Notes: generated from the sequence alone by a model not told the origin. A stretch of 64,000 bases of DNA from an uncultured Paraglaciecola sp. (GCA_947498355.1 CANMKA010000004.1:116864-180863), one strand, 5' to 3'. Counted from the stretch's first letter, positions 19,013 to 29,926 are shown. Translations and numbers: made by a program.

Positions 19013-19036
19013 ACAGGGGCGTTCGCCCCTGTTTTT
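19013..19036 (+). terminator. Intergenic terminator/attenuator between rpsB and tsf
   Basis: A perfect 8-bp GC-rich stem (ACAGGGGC, 19013-19020, with GCCCCTGT, 19025-19032) around GTTC, followed by a T-run. It probably reduces read-through so that S2 and EF-Ts are made at different levels. Confidence 0.9.
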
Positions 19037-19070
19037 GAATGTTTGAAAAAATTTTGCTGAGGAAACGAAA

Positions 19071-19943
19071 ATGGCAGTGACTGCAGCCCTAGTTAAAGAA
19101 TTACGCGAGCGTACAGCCGCGGGTATGCTTGATTGTAAAAAAGCATTGGTTGAAACCAATGGTGACATCGAGCTAGCAATAGAAAATATGCGTAAAAATG
19201 GTCAAGCTAAAGCCGCTAAAAAAGCAGGTCGTATTGCTGCTGAAGGCGTTATCTTGACTAAAGTTGCTAATGGCGTAGCAACTATGATGGAACTTAACAG
19301 TGAAACAGACTTTGTAGCACGTGATGAAGGTTTCATTAAGTTTGGTAATGACCTAATCGACGTAGCGTCTGCTAATAAAATTAGCGATATCGATTCATTG
19401 AATAATGCTGACCTAAATGGCGTTAAGGTAAGCGAAGCTCGCGATACTTTGGTTGCTAAAATTGGTGAAAACATCAGCCCACGTCGTGTTATCTCTGTAG
19501 AAGGTGACAACCTTGGTGCATACGTACATGGCGCACGTATTGGTGTTATCGCTATTTTACAAGGCGGAGATGAAGAGTTAGCTAAAGACATCGCTATGCA
19601 TGTCGCTGCTTCTAGTCCTCAGTTTGTTAAGCCTGAAGATGTAGCTGAAGAAGTGGTAGCGAAAGAGAAAGAAATTCAAATCGATATCGCAATCAAATCT
19701 GGTAAGCCTGCTGAGATTGCAGAGAAGATGGTTGCTGGACGTATGAAGAAATTCACCGGCGAAATCAGCTTAACAGGTCAGCCTTTCGTTAAAGATCCTT
19801 CTATGTTAGTTGCAGACTTGCTTAAGTCTAAAAGTGCTGACGTAATCAACTTCGTACGTTTCGAAGTAGGTGAAGGTATCGAGAAGAAAGAAGAAGACTT
19901 CGCTGCTGAAGTTGCCGCACAAATGGAAGCGGCTAAAAAATAA
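19071..19943 (+). CDS. tsf: Elongation factor Ts
   Basis: A 290-residue EF-Ts, the guanine nucleotide exchange factor of EF-Tu. It contains the N-terminal UBA-like domain ([19 protein letters not shown]), the conserved [15 protein letters not shown] segment that contacts EF-Tu, and the C-terminal VADLL and VRFEVGEGI segments. It lies 118 bp after rpsB across an attenuating hairpin and is followed by a terminator. Confidence 0.99.
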   Translation: MAVTAALVKELRERTAAGMLDCKKALVETNGDIELAIENMRKNGQAKAAKKAGRIAAEGVILTKVANGVATMMELNSETDFVARDEGFIKFGNDLIDVASANKISDIDSLNNADLNGVKVSEARDTLVAKIGENISPRRVISVEGDNLGAYVHGARIGVIAILQGGDEELAKDIAMHVAASSPQFVKPEDVAEEVVAKEKEIQIDIAIKSGKPAEIAEKMVAGRMKKFTGEISLTGQPFVKDPSMLVADLLKSKSADVINFVRFEVGEGIEKKEEDFAAEVAAQMEAAKK

Positions 19944-20046
19944 ACGGTTAGTTAGCGAATAGCAATTTGGGCTATGACTAATCAACCAATTCAACGTTAA
20001 ATGTTGCATGAAACATGCATTTTAAAGTTGTTTGGGTATAATACTG

Positions 20047-20071
20047 GCACCTCAATATGAGGTGCTTTTTT
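20047..20071 (+). terminator. Rho-independent terminator after tsf
   Basis: An 8-bp perfect stem GCACCTCA/TGAGGTGC (20047-20054 with 20058-20065) around a 3-nt loop, followed by six T residues. It separates rpsB-tsf from pyrH-frr. Confidence 0.88.
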
Positions 20072-20176
20072 ATATGTTAAAAATTAAATTTTCAGTGACA
20101 CTTTGAGGTCATTGGCAATGGGTAAAATATTCACTTTGAGCCATGGTCACTTTTTATCTTAAGGAAATGCCAATCT

Positions 20177-20914
20177 ATGAGTAATGTATCTAAGTCTGCT
20201 TATCGAAGAATTTTGTTAAAACTAAGTGGTGAAGCATTAATGGGGGACGAAGGATTCGGTATTGACCCTAAAGTTCTCGACAGAATGGCTCAAGAAATCA
20301 AAGAGTTAGTTGAGCTTGGAATTGAAGTTGGTTTGGTTATTGGTGGGGGCAACCTATTTAGAGGTGAAGGCTTAGCGAAAGCAGGCATGAATCGCGTAGT
20401 CGGCGATCACATGGGTATGCTAGCGACAGTGATGAATGGCCTTGCGATGCGCGACGCCTTACACCGAGCTCTTGTCAATGCACGTTTGATGTCTGCCATC
20501 CCATTAAATGGCGTATGTGATGCATACAACTGGGCCGAAGCAATTAGCTTACTTAAGTCTGGACGTGTTGTTATTTTTTCTGCGGGTACAGGTAACCCAT
20601 TCTTTACCACTGATTCAGCAGCCTGTTTGCGCGGTATCGAAATAGAAGCCGATGTGATTCTCAAAGGTACTAAAGTGGATGGCGTATATGATAGCGACCC
20701 CGCCAAAAATCCAGATGCCCAATTATACAAAACCTTATCTTATGATGAAGTCCTCGAGAAAGAGCTTAAAGTTATGGACTTATCTGCATTCACTCTTGCG
20801 AGAGATCATAGTGTGCCGATTCGTGTGTTTAATATGAACACACCTGGGTGCCTAAAGTCAGTTGTACTAGGCAGTGAAGACGGAACATTGATCACGCACA
20901 AAGTGCAAGACTAA
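20177..20914 (+). CDS. pyrH: UMP kinase
   Basis: A 245-residue bacterial UMP kinase of the amino-acid-kinase fold that makes UDP from UMP. Motifs include [13 protein letters not shown] (phosphate loop), [32 protein letters not shown], and [16 protein letters not shown]. It starts its own unit after the tsf terminator and lies 22 bp before frr, an order conserved in Proteobacteria. Confidence 0.98.
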   Translation: MSNVSKSAYRRILLKLSGEALMGDEGFGIDPKVLDRMAQEIKELVELGIEVGLVIGGGNLFRGEGLAKAGMNRVVGDHMGMLATVMNGLAMRDALHRALVNARLMSAIPLNGVCDAYNWAEAISLLKSGRVVIFSAGTGNPFFTTDSAACLRGIEIEADVILKGTKVDGVYDSDPAKNPDAQLYKTLSYDEVLEKELKVMDLSAFTLARDHSVPIRVFNMNTPGCLKSVVLGSEDGTLITHKVQD

Positions 20915-20936
20915 CTATTTAATAGGAACAATAATA

Positions 20937-21494
20937 ATGATTGATGATATCAATGATGATGCGCGTCAGCGCATGGAAAAGAGCATTAATGCACTGAAAA
21001 GCCAGTTTACTAAAATTCGCACAGGCCGCGCTCACCCCAGTCTTTTAGATAGCATAATGGTGCCTTACTACGGCGCAGACACGCCTCTTAAACAATTAGC
21101 AAATATTATCGCAGAAGATGCGCGTACTTTGGCGTTAACTGTGTTCGATCAAAGTGCAGCCACAGCGGTCGAAAAAGCGATTATGCAATCGGATTTAGGG
21201 TTAAACCCCATGAGTGCAGGTGCTGTTATGCGCATTCCTATGCCAGCACTTACAGAAGAAAGACGTAAGGATTTAATCCGCGTGGTTCGTAACGAAGCGG
21301 AGCAGGGTAAAGTCGCGATACGTAATATTCGCCGTGACGCTAATAGCGATATTAAAGAGCTATTAAAAGAAAAAGAAATCAGTGAAGACGATAGCAGAAG
21401 AGGTGAGGAGTTAATCCAAAAAACTACCGATGCATTCGTTAAGCAGGTAGATGAGTTATTAGCGGTAAAAGAAAAAGACTTAATGGAAGTGTAA
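20937..21494 (+). CDS. frr: Ribosome recycling factor
   Basis: A 185-residue protein of standard RRF length, with the family segments [31 protein letters not shown] and [26 protein letters not shown] (here in two parts: the segment around residues 108-125 and that following). With EF-G it splits post-termination ribosomes. It is co-directional with pyrH and uppS. Confidence 0.98.
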   Translation: MIDDINDDARQRMEKSINALKSQFTKIRTGRAHPSLLDSIMVPYYGADTPLKQLANIIAEDARTLALTVFDQSAATAVEKAIMQSDLGLNPMSAGAVMRIPMPALTEERRKDLIRVVRNEAEQGKVAIRNIRRDANSDIKELLKEKEISEDDSRRGEELIQKTTDAFVKQVDELLAVKEKDLMEV

Positions 21495-21512
21495 GTCGCG
21501 TATTTGACCATT

Positions 21513-22253
21513 ATGAATTCTACTGTAACACCCAATCCTAGCTACCCTAAGCATGTTGCCATTATTATGGATGGCAACGGGCGCTGGGCGAAAGAAAAAG
21601 GTAAAATCAGAACGTTTGGCCACAAAGCTGGTGTTAAAGCGGTAAGAGAGTCGGTCTCTTATGCGGTCAAACATCATATTAGCGCTCTGACGTTATTTGC
21701 ATTTAGCAGTGAAAATTGGAACCGCCCGGCACAAGAGGTTGGGGTATTGATGGAACTGTTTAAGCTTGTACTCGGCAGCGAAGTGAAAAAGCTGCACAAG
21801 AATAACGTCAAATTGAGAGTAATTGGTGATACCAGCCGCTTTGACGAAAAGTTAATTCAAAAGGTAGAGGCTGCGCAAACGTTAACAGCTAGCAATACCG
21901 GTTTAACCCTAAATATAGCCGCTAATTATGGCGGTAAATGGGACATAGTGAACAGTGCCAAAATGTTAATGGAGCAAGTGCAGAGCGGCCAATTGAGTAT
22001 AGACGACATTAACGAAGATACGTTTGGCCAACATACCTGTGCAGCTGACTTAGCACCCGTTGATTTATTGATCCGAACGGGTGGTGAGCAGCGCATTAGT
22101 AATTTTTTGCTATGGCAAGTAGCTTATGCCGAATTGTACTTTACCGATAGTTATTGGCCCGACTTTAACCAGACGTTATTTCAAACAGCAGTAGACGATT
22201 TCTGTGATCGACAGCGCCGATTCGGAAAAACCGGTGAACAAGTTAGCCAATAG
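21513..22253 (+). CDS. uppS: Undecaprenyl diphosphate synthase (cis-prenyltransferase)
   Basis: About 246 residues from the ATG at 21513; a TTG three codons upstream is less likely. It carries the catalytic [24 protein letters not shown], and the C-terminal [18 protein letters not shown] signature. It makes the C55 lipid carrier for peptidoglycan and O-antigen. Position between frr and cdsA is the conserved one. Confidence 0.97.
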   Translation: MNSTVTPNPSYPKHVAIIMDGNGRWAKEKGKIRTFGHKAGVKAVRESVSYAVKHHISALTLFAFSSENWNRPAQEVGVLMELFKLVLGSEVKKLHKNNVKLRVIGDTSRFDEKLIQKVEAAQTLTASNTGLTLNIAANYGGKWDIVNSAKMLMEQVQSGQLSIDDINEDTFGQHTCAADLAPVDLLIRTGGEQRISNFLLWQVAYAELYFTDSYWPDFNQTLFQTAVDDFCDRQRRFGKTGEQVSQ

Positions 22254-22287
22254 GATAGATTGGTTTAACTAGAATTAGGATGATCCT

Positions 22288-23151
22288 TTGTTAAAACAAC
22301 GTGTTATCACAGCCCTAATATTAGCGCCTCTGGCGCTCTTTGCGATTCTGTTTCTCCCGCCCTTTGCGTTTGAAGTCATGATAGCCCTTATCATGGGTTT
22401 AGGTGCTTGGGAATGGTCTAGTATGGCTGGTATGACTAGGCAAGTCAGCAAAAGTGCCTATGCCGCTTTAGTGGCAGGGGTGTGTTTGGTCTTAGCATTT
22501 TTACTGCCTACTGAAATGATTTGGTATCAAGGTCAGTTAAACCCCCTTTACACCTATGTGTTAACCATTGGTGGCATTTGGTGGGTGGCTTCTTTGGCCA
22601 TGATTATCGCCTATCCTAAGTACAGCTCTGTATGGTTTCAAAGCAAAGTTTTACGCGGGATCTTTGGTTTATTGACCTTAATTCCAACTTGGGTTGCTGT
22701 GGTCTCATTACGCACGAGCCTTTATGATGTTGACCCGTTTTACGGCGCGTCCTTGATATTTTATGTGTTGGGTATTGTGTGGGCTGCGGATATAGGGGCA
22801 TTTTTTGTAGGTGTTAAATTTGGTAAACATAAACTAAGGCCAAGAGTGTCACCGGGTAAAACGTTCGAGGGCCTAATGGGCGGAATTTTTGCTTCGTCGG
22901 CGATTATTGCGTTCGCTGCTTTACACTATCAAGTTGAACCATCCCGAATTTGGTTACATGTATTAGTTGGGGCATTAACCGTGGGGGTTTCAGCCCTAGG
23001 TGATTTAAACGAGAGTATGTTTAAACGCTGCGCAGGTATCAAAGATAGTGGTAATTTGTTGCCAGGACATGGTGGCATTATGGACCGCATTGATAGCTTA
23101 ACCGCTGCTTTCCCGGTATTTGCATTTTGTTATCTAACTTGGATGGCCTAA
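22288..23151 (+). CDS. cdsA: Phosphatidate cytidylyltransferase (CDP-diacylglycerol synthase)
   Basis: A 287-residue protein with about eight membrane helices and the CdsA C-terminal signature (SALGDLNESMFKR, then LPGHGGIMDRIDS). It forms CDP-diacylglycerol, the precursor of all phospholipids. The start is TTG at 22288, preceded by AGGA 7 nt upstream; the nearby ATG at 22280 is in another frame. Its TAA stop overlaps the dxr ATG (TAATG). Confidence 0.97.
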   Translation: MLKQRVITALILAPLALFAILFLPPFAFEVMIALIMGLGAWEWSSMAGMTRQVSKSAYAALVAGVCLVLAFLLPTEMIWYQGQLNPLYTYVLTIGGIWWVASLAMIIAYPKYSSVWFQSKVLRGIFGLLTLIPTWVAVVSLRTSLYDVDPFYGASLIFYVLGIVWAADIGAFFVGVKFGKHKLRPRVSPGKTFEGLMGGIFASSAIIAFAALHYQVEPSRIWLHVLVGALTVGVSALGDLNESMFKRCAGIKDSGNLLPGHGGIMDRIDSLTAAFPVFAFCYLTWMA

Positions 23152-24380
23152 TGCAGCAAACTTCTGTTCAGAAAGTTACAATTCTAGGTGCCACAGGTTC
23201 GATTGGGAAGAGCACCATAGACGTTATTTCCCGTCACCCTGACAAATATAAAGTCTTTGCACTTACAGCCCACAGCAATATCGATTTAGTGGTAGCTCAA
23301 GCTCAAGTCTGTCAGCCCGAATATGTGGTTATCTCTGATGAGACATACTACGCAAAAGCTAAACAAGCGTTTTTAGAAGCAGGCCTAAAGTGTGAGTTGT
23401 TAGTTGGCCTTGATAACTTAGCCCTTGTTGCCAGCCACGCAGATGTAGATACAGTAATGGCTGCAATAGTTGGTGCAGCTGGTTTGTTGTCAACTTTAGC
23501 CGCAGTGAAATCGGGTAAAAAGGTACTGCTTGCTAATAAAGAAGCCTTAGTAATGTCTGGTGATTTGTTTATTCAAGCGGCAAATGATCATCAAGCTACC
23601 CTACTGCCCGTAGATAGTGAACACAACGCTATCTTTCAATGTTTGCCCTCTGATTTTCGTTATGGCGATTTACCTCATTCAGGGGTGTCTAAAATCCTAT
23701 TGACGGGGTCGGGCGGACCATTTTTAACCAAACCCTTGTCAGAATTGCCCCAGGTCACACCAGAGCAGGCTTGTGCTCACCCGAATTGGGATATGGGCCG
23801 CAAAATATCTGTTGACTCCGCGACTATGATGAATAAAGGTTTAGAGTTTATTGAAGCGCGTTATCTATTTGGGTTAGCCGTAGAAGATATTGAAATAGTG
23901 TTGCACCCACAGAGTATTATTCATTCTATGGTGCAATACACAGATGGGTCGGTGATCGCGCAAATGGGTAACCCAGACATGCGCACGCCCATTGCCCATG
24001 CATTAGCCTACCCAGAACGGATTGCGTCTGGAGTTAAGCCTTTAGACTTTAGTCAGTTATCAAACTTTAGTTTTGCTAAACCTGACTTTGAACGTTATCC
24101 CAATCTTAAGTTGGCGATTGAAGCCAGTCGTCATGGTCAGCATGCAACCACCACCTTAAATGCGGCGAATGAAGTATCTGTGGCTGCGTTTTTAAACGGG
24201 CATATTGGATTTACCCAAATTGCTGAAATTAATCAAGAGTGCTTGAATACACTCTGCTCTGAAAGCCCAACTAATATTGAACAGGTGCTAGAGGTTGATC
24301 GATTAGCGAGACAACTCGCCAGTGCATTGGTGGCCAAAAGCAAATTGAATAGCAGTGTTAATAACCGAGTACTTAGCTAA
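23151..24380 (+). CDS. dxr: 1-deoxy-D-xylulose 5-phosphate reductoisomerase
   Basis: A 409-residue enzyme of the MEP isoprenoid pathway, from the ATG at 23151 that overlaps the cdsA stop. The NADPH motif is LGATGSIGKSTIDV; LLANKEALVMSG and PVDSEHNAIFQCL supply substrate and metal ligands; NWDMGRKISVDSATMMNKG is the family signature. It feeds precursors to UppS upstream. Its TAA overlaps the rseP ATG. Confidence 0.98.
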   Translation: MQQTSVQKVTILGATGSIGKSTIDVISRHPDKYKVFALTAHSNIDLVVAQAQVCQPEYVVISDETYYAKAKQAFLEAGLKCELLVGLDNLALVASHADVDTVMAAIVGAAGLLSTLAAVKSGKKVLLANKEALVMSGDLFIQAANDHQATLLPVDSEHNAIFQCLPSDFRYGDLPHSGVSKILLTGSGGPFLTKPLSELPQVTPEQACAHPNWDMGRKISVDSATMMNKGLEFIEARYLFGLAVEDIEIVLHPQSIIHSMVQYTDGSVIAQMGNPDMRTPIAHALAYPERIASGVKPLDFSQLSNFSFAKPDFERYPNLKLAIEASRHGQHATTTLNAANEVSVAAFLNGHIGFTQIAEINQECLNTLCSESPTNIEQVLEVDRLARQLASALVAKSKLNSSVNNRVLS

Positions 24381-25732
24381 TGTTGGATATTTTGTGGAAC
24401 ATTGGGTCTTTTATTGTAGCACTAGGGCTACTGGTAGCGGTTCACGAGTGGGGACACTTTTGGGTTGCTCGGCGCTGTGGTGTCAAAGTTGAGCGTTTTT
24501 CTATTGGCTTTGGTAAGCCTTTATGGTCGCGCCGAGATAAATACAATACTGAATACGTAATCGCAGCAATCCCCCTTGGTGGATATGTAAAAATGCTCGA
24601 TGAACGGGTCGATGATGTAGATGAACAAGACCGCGGGCAAGCCTTCAATAATCAACATGTATTAAAGCGGATTGCCATTACCGCTGCAGGGCCCATTGTT
24701 AATTTCTTATTTGCGATACTCGTGTTATTCATTATGTATTTAATTGGCTTGCAAACAATTAAACCTGTAGTGGGTAATATACAAGAAGGCAGTGTATTGA
24801 GTGCGGCTGCAATTCCGAATAATGCCACCTTGATGACAGTTGGTAAGCGTAAGGTCGTAGATTGGGAAGATGTAAACTACGAACTCATGTCACACATAGG
24901 TGATAATACCTTGCAGTTAACTTGGCGTGAGCCAGACACTGAGCAAATAAACTCTGCCTCTGTTGATATTAAGGATTGGAAGTTTGACCCTGATCAGCAA
25001 ACTCCCTTTGATAGTTTGGGCTTGGTTCCGTTTCGACCTAGCATCTCAAATATCATTGGTTATGTGGCGAAAAAGTCGGCAGCAGAAAAGATCGGATTGC
25101 AAGTTGGTGATGAAATATTGCGTCTAGATGGAACTAGTGTCGACAAATGGGAACAAATAGTCAGTTATGTTGTGGCGAGACCAGAACAGACTATTCAGAT
25201 TGACGTATTGCGAAATATGCAAAATGTTAGGCTAGAGGGCTTAATCGGCGTCAAAGGTGAAGGTGAATCGGCTAAAGGTTTTATGGGCTTTACTCCCACC
25301 TTCGAGCCTTGGCCAGAGGGTTTGGTGTTTACTCACCAATATGGGATAATCGACGGGTTTGCCAAAGCAGTGGATAAAACTTGGCGTTTAATGACCTTAA
25401 GCGTCGAAATGTTAGGCAAACTGTTTACCGGTGATGTGTCGGTTAAAAACTTGAGCGGGCCTATTGCTATAGCTCAAGGGGCTGGAACTAGTGCAAGTTA
25501 TGGGTTCGTTGCATTTTTGGGTTTTTTAGCGCTGATTAGCGTTAATTTGGGCATTATCAATTTATTGCCTTTACCTGTTTTAGATGGCGGGCATTTGATG
25601 TATTACTTGGTTGAGTTGGTGAGAGGTAAGCCTGTACCTGACGCTATCCAAGAGACAGGGTTTAAGATTGGCGGCGTGTTGCTGCTGTTATTAATGAGTG
25701 TTGCAATTTTTAACGATATTGCGCGTTTGTAG
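24380..25732 (+). CDS. rseP: RIP metalloprotease RseP (site-2 protease)
   Basis: A 450-residue inner membrane zinc protease. The first helix contains the HEWGHFWVARR zinc motif; PDZ segments occupy the periplasmic middle (GSVLSAAAIPN and SAAEKIGLQVGDEILRLDG); the C-terminal helices contain NLLPLPVLDGGHL with the third ligand Asp. It cleaves the anti-sigma factor RseA to release sigma-E during envelope stress. It is translationally coupled to dxr by a TAATG overlap and precedes bamA. Confidence 0.97.
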   Translation: MLDILWNIGSFIVALGLLVAVHEWGHFWVARRCGVKVERFSIGFGKPLWSRRDKYNTEYVIAAIPLGGYVKMLDERVDDVDEQDRGQAFNNQHVLKRIAITAAGPIVNFLFAILVLFIMYLIGLQTIKPVVGNIQEGSVLSAAAIPNNATLMTVGKRKVVDWEDVNYELMSHIGDNTLQLTWREPDTEQINSASVDIKDWKFDPDQQTPFDSLGLVPFRPSISNIIGYVAKKSAAEKIGLQVGDEILRLDGTSVDKWEQIVSYVVARPEQTIQIDVLRNMQNVRLEGLIGVKGEGESAKGFMGFTPTFEPWPEGLVFTHQYGIIDGFAKAVDKTWRLMTLSVEMLGKLFTGDVSVKNLSGPIAIAQGAGTSASYGFVAFLGFLALISVNLGIINLLPLPVLDGGHLMYYLVELVRGKPVPDAIQETGFKIGGVLLLLLMSVAIFNDIARL

Positions 25733-25796
25733 TTTTTACTGGTCGTTATTGACTCATCACGTATCCATAGGATGCGTTTAGGAAGAATGCTAATCA

Positions 25797-28274
25797 ATGA
25801 AGTTTAGACAGTTAGTTATCGCAGGGTTGATTTTATCCCTTGCTAGCATTGCACAAGCCGATTCGAAATCAGATTTCGTGGTAAAAGATATTAAAGTTCA
25901 AGGGTTACAGAGGGTAGCTCTTGGTGCGGCCCTTACACACTTGCCTGTTAATGTTGGCGACCGCATGAACAGCTTCCGTATTGCTCAAATCATTCGCTCT
26001 ATGTATGCCTCAACTCACTTTGAAAGTGTAAGGGTTTTACGCGAAGGTAATACCCTTATTGTTGATGTACAAGAGCGCCCAACTATCAGCAATATTGAAT
26101 TTGAAGATAATGATGATATTAAAGACGAACAACTTCAAGAAAGCTTGACCGACAGTAACATTTTGGTGGGCGAGCCATTGGATAAAACGGTTCTTACATC
26201 CATTGAAAATGGTCTGAAAGACTTTTTTTATAGCATAGGTAAATACAATGCTGACGTTACCGCTATCGTTACGCCTTTGCCTAGAAATAGAGTCGACCTT
26301 AAATTATTATTTGAAGAAGGCGACGCTGCAAAAATTCAACAAATCAATATTGTGGGCAACGAACTGTTCACAGATGAGGAGTTGTTAAGTAAAATTGAAT
26401 TGAAATTTGATTTGCCTTGGTGGAAGTTTCTGTCAAAAACGCAATATCAAAAGCAAACCCTCACGGGGGATATGGAAACCATCACTAGTCATTATAAAGA
26501 TCAAGGCTATTTGAGGTTTGCCATCGAATCGACTCAAGTCACTATGACCCCTGATAAGGAGAGCATTTATATCACCCTCAACATCAACGAAGGTGAAAAA
26601 TATCAAGTGTCTGACGTTGAGTTAATTGGTGACTTGTTAGGGTTCGAAGATTATCTAAACGCTGTACTGCCTTTACGTAAAGGTGGATTATACAACCAAG
26701 CGCAAGTGACTTACGCAGAAGAATTTATCAGTAAGTATCTAGGTCGTTTTGGCTATGCTTATCCAACTGTTACCACTATCCCTGACGTTAACGACGAAGA
26801 TAAAACGGTTAAACTGGTGCTGTCTGTTGATCCAGGTAAACGTATTTATGTTCGTCGAATTAACTTCGAAGGCAACGTCAATACTGCAGATGAAGTTTTA
26901 CGTCAGTCTGTTAACCAAATGGAAGGGGCTTGGTTGTCGAATGACGTACTAGAAGTCTCAAAAAATAGCTTATCGCGCTTAACTTACTTAGAAAAGGTCG
27001 ACTTCGAAACCGTGCGTTTGCCGGGCGAAGAAGATAAAGTTGATGTGAATTTTACGGTTAAAGAGCAGGCTTCTGGTCAGTTTAATGCAGGTATAGGTTA
27101 CGGTGATAGAACTAAGTTAAGCCTACAGCTTGGTGTACAACAAGATAACTTCTTGGGTACGGGTAAACAAGTGGCGTTTAATATAAACACCACCTCGTTC
27201 CAGAAAACCGTACAGCTTTCTTATACTGATCCTTTCTTCACTATAGACGGTATCAGTGCGGGTGGATCCATCTCTTATAGTGAGTTTGACGGTGGGGATG
27301 CCAATCTAATCCAATTTAATAGTAAGCAATTCGCTATAGGTGCTAATGTTGGTTATCCAATTGACCAATTCAACCGTATCAATTTTGGTTTAACGTATAC
27401 CAATGTTGAACTATTCCAGAATCAACCTTTTGTGCAAACTACACGTTTTAACAATCAGTTTGTTGACCCCAATGACCCTGATGCGGCGATAAATTATGAT
27501 AGTTTTTTAGCGAGTATCGCTTGGTCTCGTTCGACGCTCAACCGAGGTGTCTTCCCTACTGCAGGTTCTTCACAACGGGCATCACTTGGGATTACTACTC
27601 CAAATTCAGATGTTAATTACTTTAAAACCCAGTTTGACGGTAAATGGTATTTTCCACTGTCACGCAATCAACGCTGGTCGTTTTTGGCTCGCTTGAAAGC
27701 AGGATATGGCAATGGCTATGGGGATATAAACGGGATTGATCAGATTCTTCCGTTTACCCAAAACTTTACCGCAGGTGGTGCAGACACCCTAAGAGGATTT
27801 GAGAATAATACAGTAGGACCACGTGGTGTTTTAATCCAACCTAACGCTATCACAACTACGCCTGACGGACGCCCAATCCTGGGTAGTGGATCTACTGATA
27901 GCATTACTTTATCAAGTCGTTCGCTCGGTGGAAACGCCATGCTGCTTGGTGGATTAGAACTAATTGTACCTACCCCCTTCTTAGATGCTGAGCTGGATAA
28001 TTCCTTGCGCACTAGTTTGTTTATTGATGCGGGTAACGTATGGGATACAGAATTTGATTTTGATAAGTTTAGAGATTTAAGATTAGTCTCGCAATTTAGT
28101 AACGATCCGCTGATTGATTATAGCGATCCGTCTTTATATAGAGCCTCGTCAGGAGTTTCGGTACAATGGTTGTCGCCTTTTGGTCCTATGGTATTTAGTT
28201 TTTCTAAAGTTATTCAAGAAAGACCAGGTGATGATTCTAAGTTTTTTACCTTTAATATTGGTCAAACATTTTAA
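25797..28274 (+). CDS. bamA: Outer membrane protein assembly factor BamA
   Basis: An 825-residue outer-membrane protein with a signal peptide (cleavage near AQA), five POTRA domains (about residues 25-425) and a C-terminal barrel ending in the aromatic residue Phe (IGQTF). GGADTLRGFENNTVGPRG is the conserved loop-6 region with the RGF motif. It is the core of the BAM machine. It precedes skp, whose product delivers clients to it. Confidence 0.98.
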   Translation: MKFRQLVIAGLILSLASIAQADSKSDFVVKDIKVQGLQRVALGAALTHLPVNVGDRMNSFRIAQIIRSMYASTHFESVRVLREGNTLIVDVQERPTISNIEFEDNDDIKDEQLQESLTDSNILVGEPLDKTVLTSIENGLKDFFYSIGKYNADVTAIVTPLPRNRVDLKLLFEEGDAAKIQQINIVGNELFTDEELLSKIELKFDLPWWKFLSKTQYQKQTLTGDMETITSHYKDQGYLRFAIESTQVTMTPDKESIYITLNINEGEKYQVSDVELIGDLLGFEDYLNAVLPLRKGGLYNQAQVTYAEEFISKYLGRFGYAYPTVTTIPDVNDEDKTVKLVLSVDPGKRIYVRRINFEGNVNTADEVLRQSVNQMEGAWLSNDVLEVSKNSLSRLTYLEKVDFETVRLPGEEDKVDVNFTVKEQASGQFNAGIGYGDRTKLSLQLGVQQDNFLGTGKQVAFNINTTSFQKTVQLSYTDPFFTIDGISAGGSISYSEFDGGDANLIQFNSKQFAIGANVGYPIDQFNRINFGLTYTNVELFQNQPFVQTTRFNNQFVDPNDPDAAINYDSFLASIAWSRSTLNRGVFPTAGSSQRASLGITTPNSDVNYFKTQFDGKWYFPLSRNQRWSFLARLKAGYGNGYGDINGIDQILPFTQNFTAGGADTLRGFENNTVGPRGVLIQPNAITTTPDGRPILGSGSTDSITLSSRSLGGNAMLLGGLELIVPTPFLDAELDNSLRTSLFIDAGNVWDTEFDFDKFRDLRLVSQFSNDPLIDYSDPSLYRASSGVSVQWLSPFGPMVFSFSKVIQERPGDDSKFFTFNIGQTF

Positions 28275-28324
28275 TTTTAGTGCTGGTTAACCAGTTAATA
28301 CTAATAAGAAACAGGAGTTTCCTT

Positions 28325-28840
28325 TTGAAAAAATTTACAAAGAGTTTTATTGCTTGTTCTTTAGCAGCCAGTGCAATGTTAAGTTCTGCGGTTCAAGCAG
28401 AACAAAAAGTGGGCGCCGTAAACGTTCAAGGCGTATTCCAAGCCATGCCGCAGGCTGCAACTATTCAGCAAACTATTGCTGCTGAATTTAAAGACCAAAC
28501 TGAAGAAGTCAATCGTTTAGAGAAAGACATCAAGTACTACCTAGAGAAGAATCAACGTGACGCTGCGACAATGAGCGCCTCAGAAAAAACAGAACTTGAA
28601 GAAAAGATTATCGGTTTGAGAAACGAATATGCTCAGAAAGCTCAACCTCTACAGCAAGCCATTCAAAGACGCATGCAAGAAGAGCAAGGTAAGCTAATTG
28701 AAATTATCCGCGAAAGTGTTGATAAAGTTGCTGCTGCTGAGAAATATGACGTTATCTTAAATGCGAACGCTGTGGCGTTTATTAACCCTGATTACGATAT
28801 TTCTGAGTTAGTGATTAAGCAAATCAGCGCTGCAAAGTAA
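28325..28840 (+). CDS. skp: Periplasmic chaperone Skp (OmpH)
   Basis: About 171 residues from a TTG start at 28325, preceded by AGGAG 7 nt upstream; the upstream in-frame extension to 28280 would precede the signal peptide and is unlikely. A signal peptide (ending AVQA) is followed by the OmpH fold: KVGAVNVQGVFQAMPQA, a long charged coiled-coil arm, then YDVILNANAVAFINP. It binds unfolded outer-membrane proteins in the periplasm. Confidence 0.94.
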   Translation: MKKFTKSFIACSLAASAMLSSAVQAEQKVGAVNVQGVFQAMPQAATIQQTIAAEFKDQTEEVNRLEKDIKYYLEKNQRDAATMSASEKTELEEKIIGLRNEYAQKAQPLQQAIQRRMQEEQGKLIEIIRESVDKVAAAEKYDVILNANAVAFINPDYDISELVIKQISAAK

Positions 28841-28888
28841 TTTGGTTTACGTTAACTACTGTCAATAAAATATCAAAAAGGATGTCGT

Positions 28889-29926
28889 TTGAGCTTGTCC
28901 ATTACGTTAGGCCAACTTGCTGAGCAGGTTGGCGCAAAATTGCGTCTGGTTAATGGTGATACAGAAGACACCATGATCGACAGTATAGGTACGTTAGCCA
29001 AAGCCACAGCAGGCCAATTATCGTTTTTGTCTAACAGTAAGTATCGTACACTGTTGACCGAGACCAAAGCGCAAGCGGTTGTTTTGCATCCTGATGAAGT
29101 CGAGCACTGTCCTTGTACAGCCTTGGTCATGACTAACCCTTATGTTGGTTTCGCCTTGGCTGCTCAGGCTCTTGATACCACTCCAGATTCTGCTCACGAA
29201 CTAGCACCCAGTGCATCTATCCATCCTTCGGTACAACTTGGTAAGAATGTCAGGGTGGGGGCGAATTCAGTCATCGAAAAAAACGTGGTGATCGGCGACA
29301 ATGTCCAAATAGGCGCTGGTTGCTTTGTTGGCGAAGGTGCCAAAATAGGCCAAAATACTAAGTTGTGGGCTAACGTAGTGGTGTACCATAAGGTCGTCAT
29401 TGGTACTGACTGTTTGATCCAAGCCTCTACTGTGTTAGGCAGCGACGGCTTTGGGTATGCTAATCATCAAGGTAAATGGCTGAAAATTCCTCAGTTAGGC
29501 AGTGTTGTATTAGGTAACCGAGTCGAGATCGGTAGCTCCACCACCATAGATCGTGGAGCTTTGGATGACACCATATTAGCTGATGGCGTCATTATTGATA
29601 ACCAATGTCAAATTGCTCATAACGTCGAAATAGGTGAGAATACCGCCATGGCTGGATGTTCAGTGATAGCCGGTAGTACTGTAATTGGCAAAAATTGCAG
29701 TATTGCAGGCTTAGTTGGCATTAATGGTCATATTAAAATTTGTGATGGTGTGATTATCACTGGTATGAGTATGGTGACAAAAGCTATCACCGAGCCGGGC
29801 GTGTACTCTTCTGGCATGCCAGCTGAACCCAACAAAATTTGGCGCAAAAACGCAGTAGCCGTGAGGCATCTTGCAGATATGAACATGCGTTTGAAAACAA
29901 TAGAAAAATCTTTAGATCAATCATAA
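28889..29926 (+). CDS. lpxD: UDP-3-O-acylglucosamine N-acyltransferase
   Basis: A 345-residue acyltransferase of lipid A synthesis. An N-terminal uridine-binding domain (about 1-105) precedes a left-handed beta-helix of hexapeptide repeats; the catalytic His is in CQIAHNVEIGENTAMAG. The start is TTG at 28889 with AGGA 6 nt upstream. It acts between LpxC (not here) and LpxH. Confidence 0.97.
   Translation: MSLSITLGQLAEQVGAKLRLVNGDTEDTMIDSIGTLAKATAGQLSFLSNSKYRTLLTETKAQAVVLHPDEVEHCPCTALVMTNPYVGFALAAQALDTTPDSAHELAPSASIHPSVQLGKNVRVGANSVIEKNVVIGDNVQIGAGCFVGEGAKIGQNTKLWANVVVYHKVVIGTDCLIQASTVLGSDGFGYANHQGKWLKIPQLGSVVLGNRVEIGSSTTIDRGALDDTILADGVIIDNQCQIAHNVEIGENTAMAGCSVIAGSTVIGKNCSIAGLVGINGHIKICDGVIITGMSMVTKAITEPGVYSSGMPAEPNKIWRKNAVAVRHLADMNMRLKTIEKSLDQS

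Noticed and set aside
23127..23150. Upstream start for dxr inside cdsA
   Set aside because: The family N-terminus begins at the ATG at 23151, which overlaps the cdsA stop; the upstream TTG extension is not conserved-looking.
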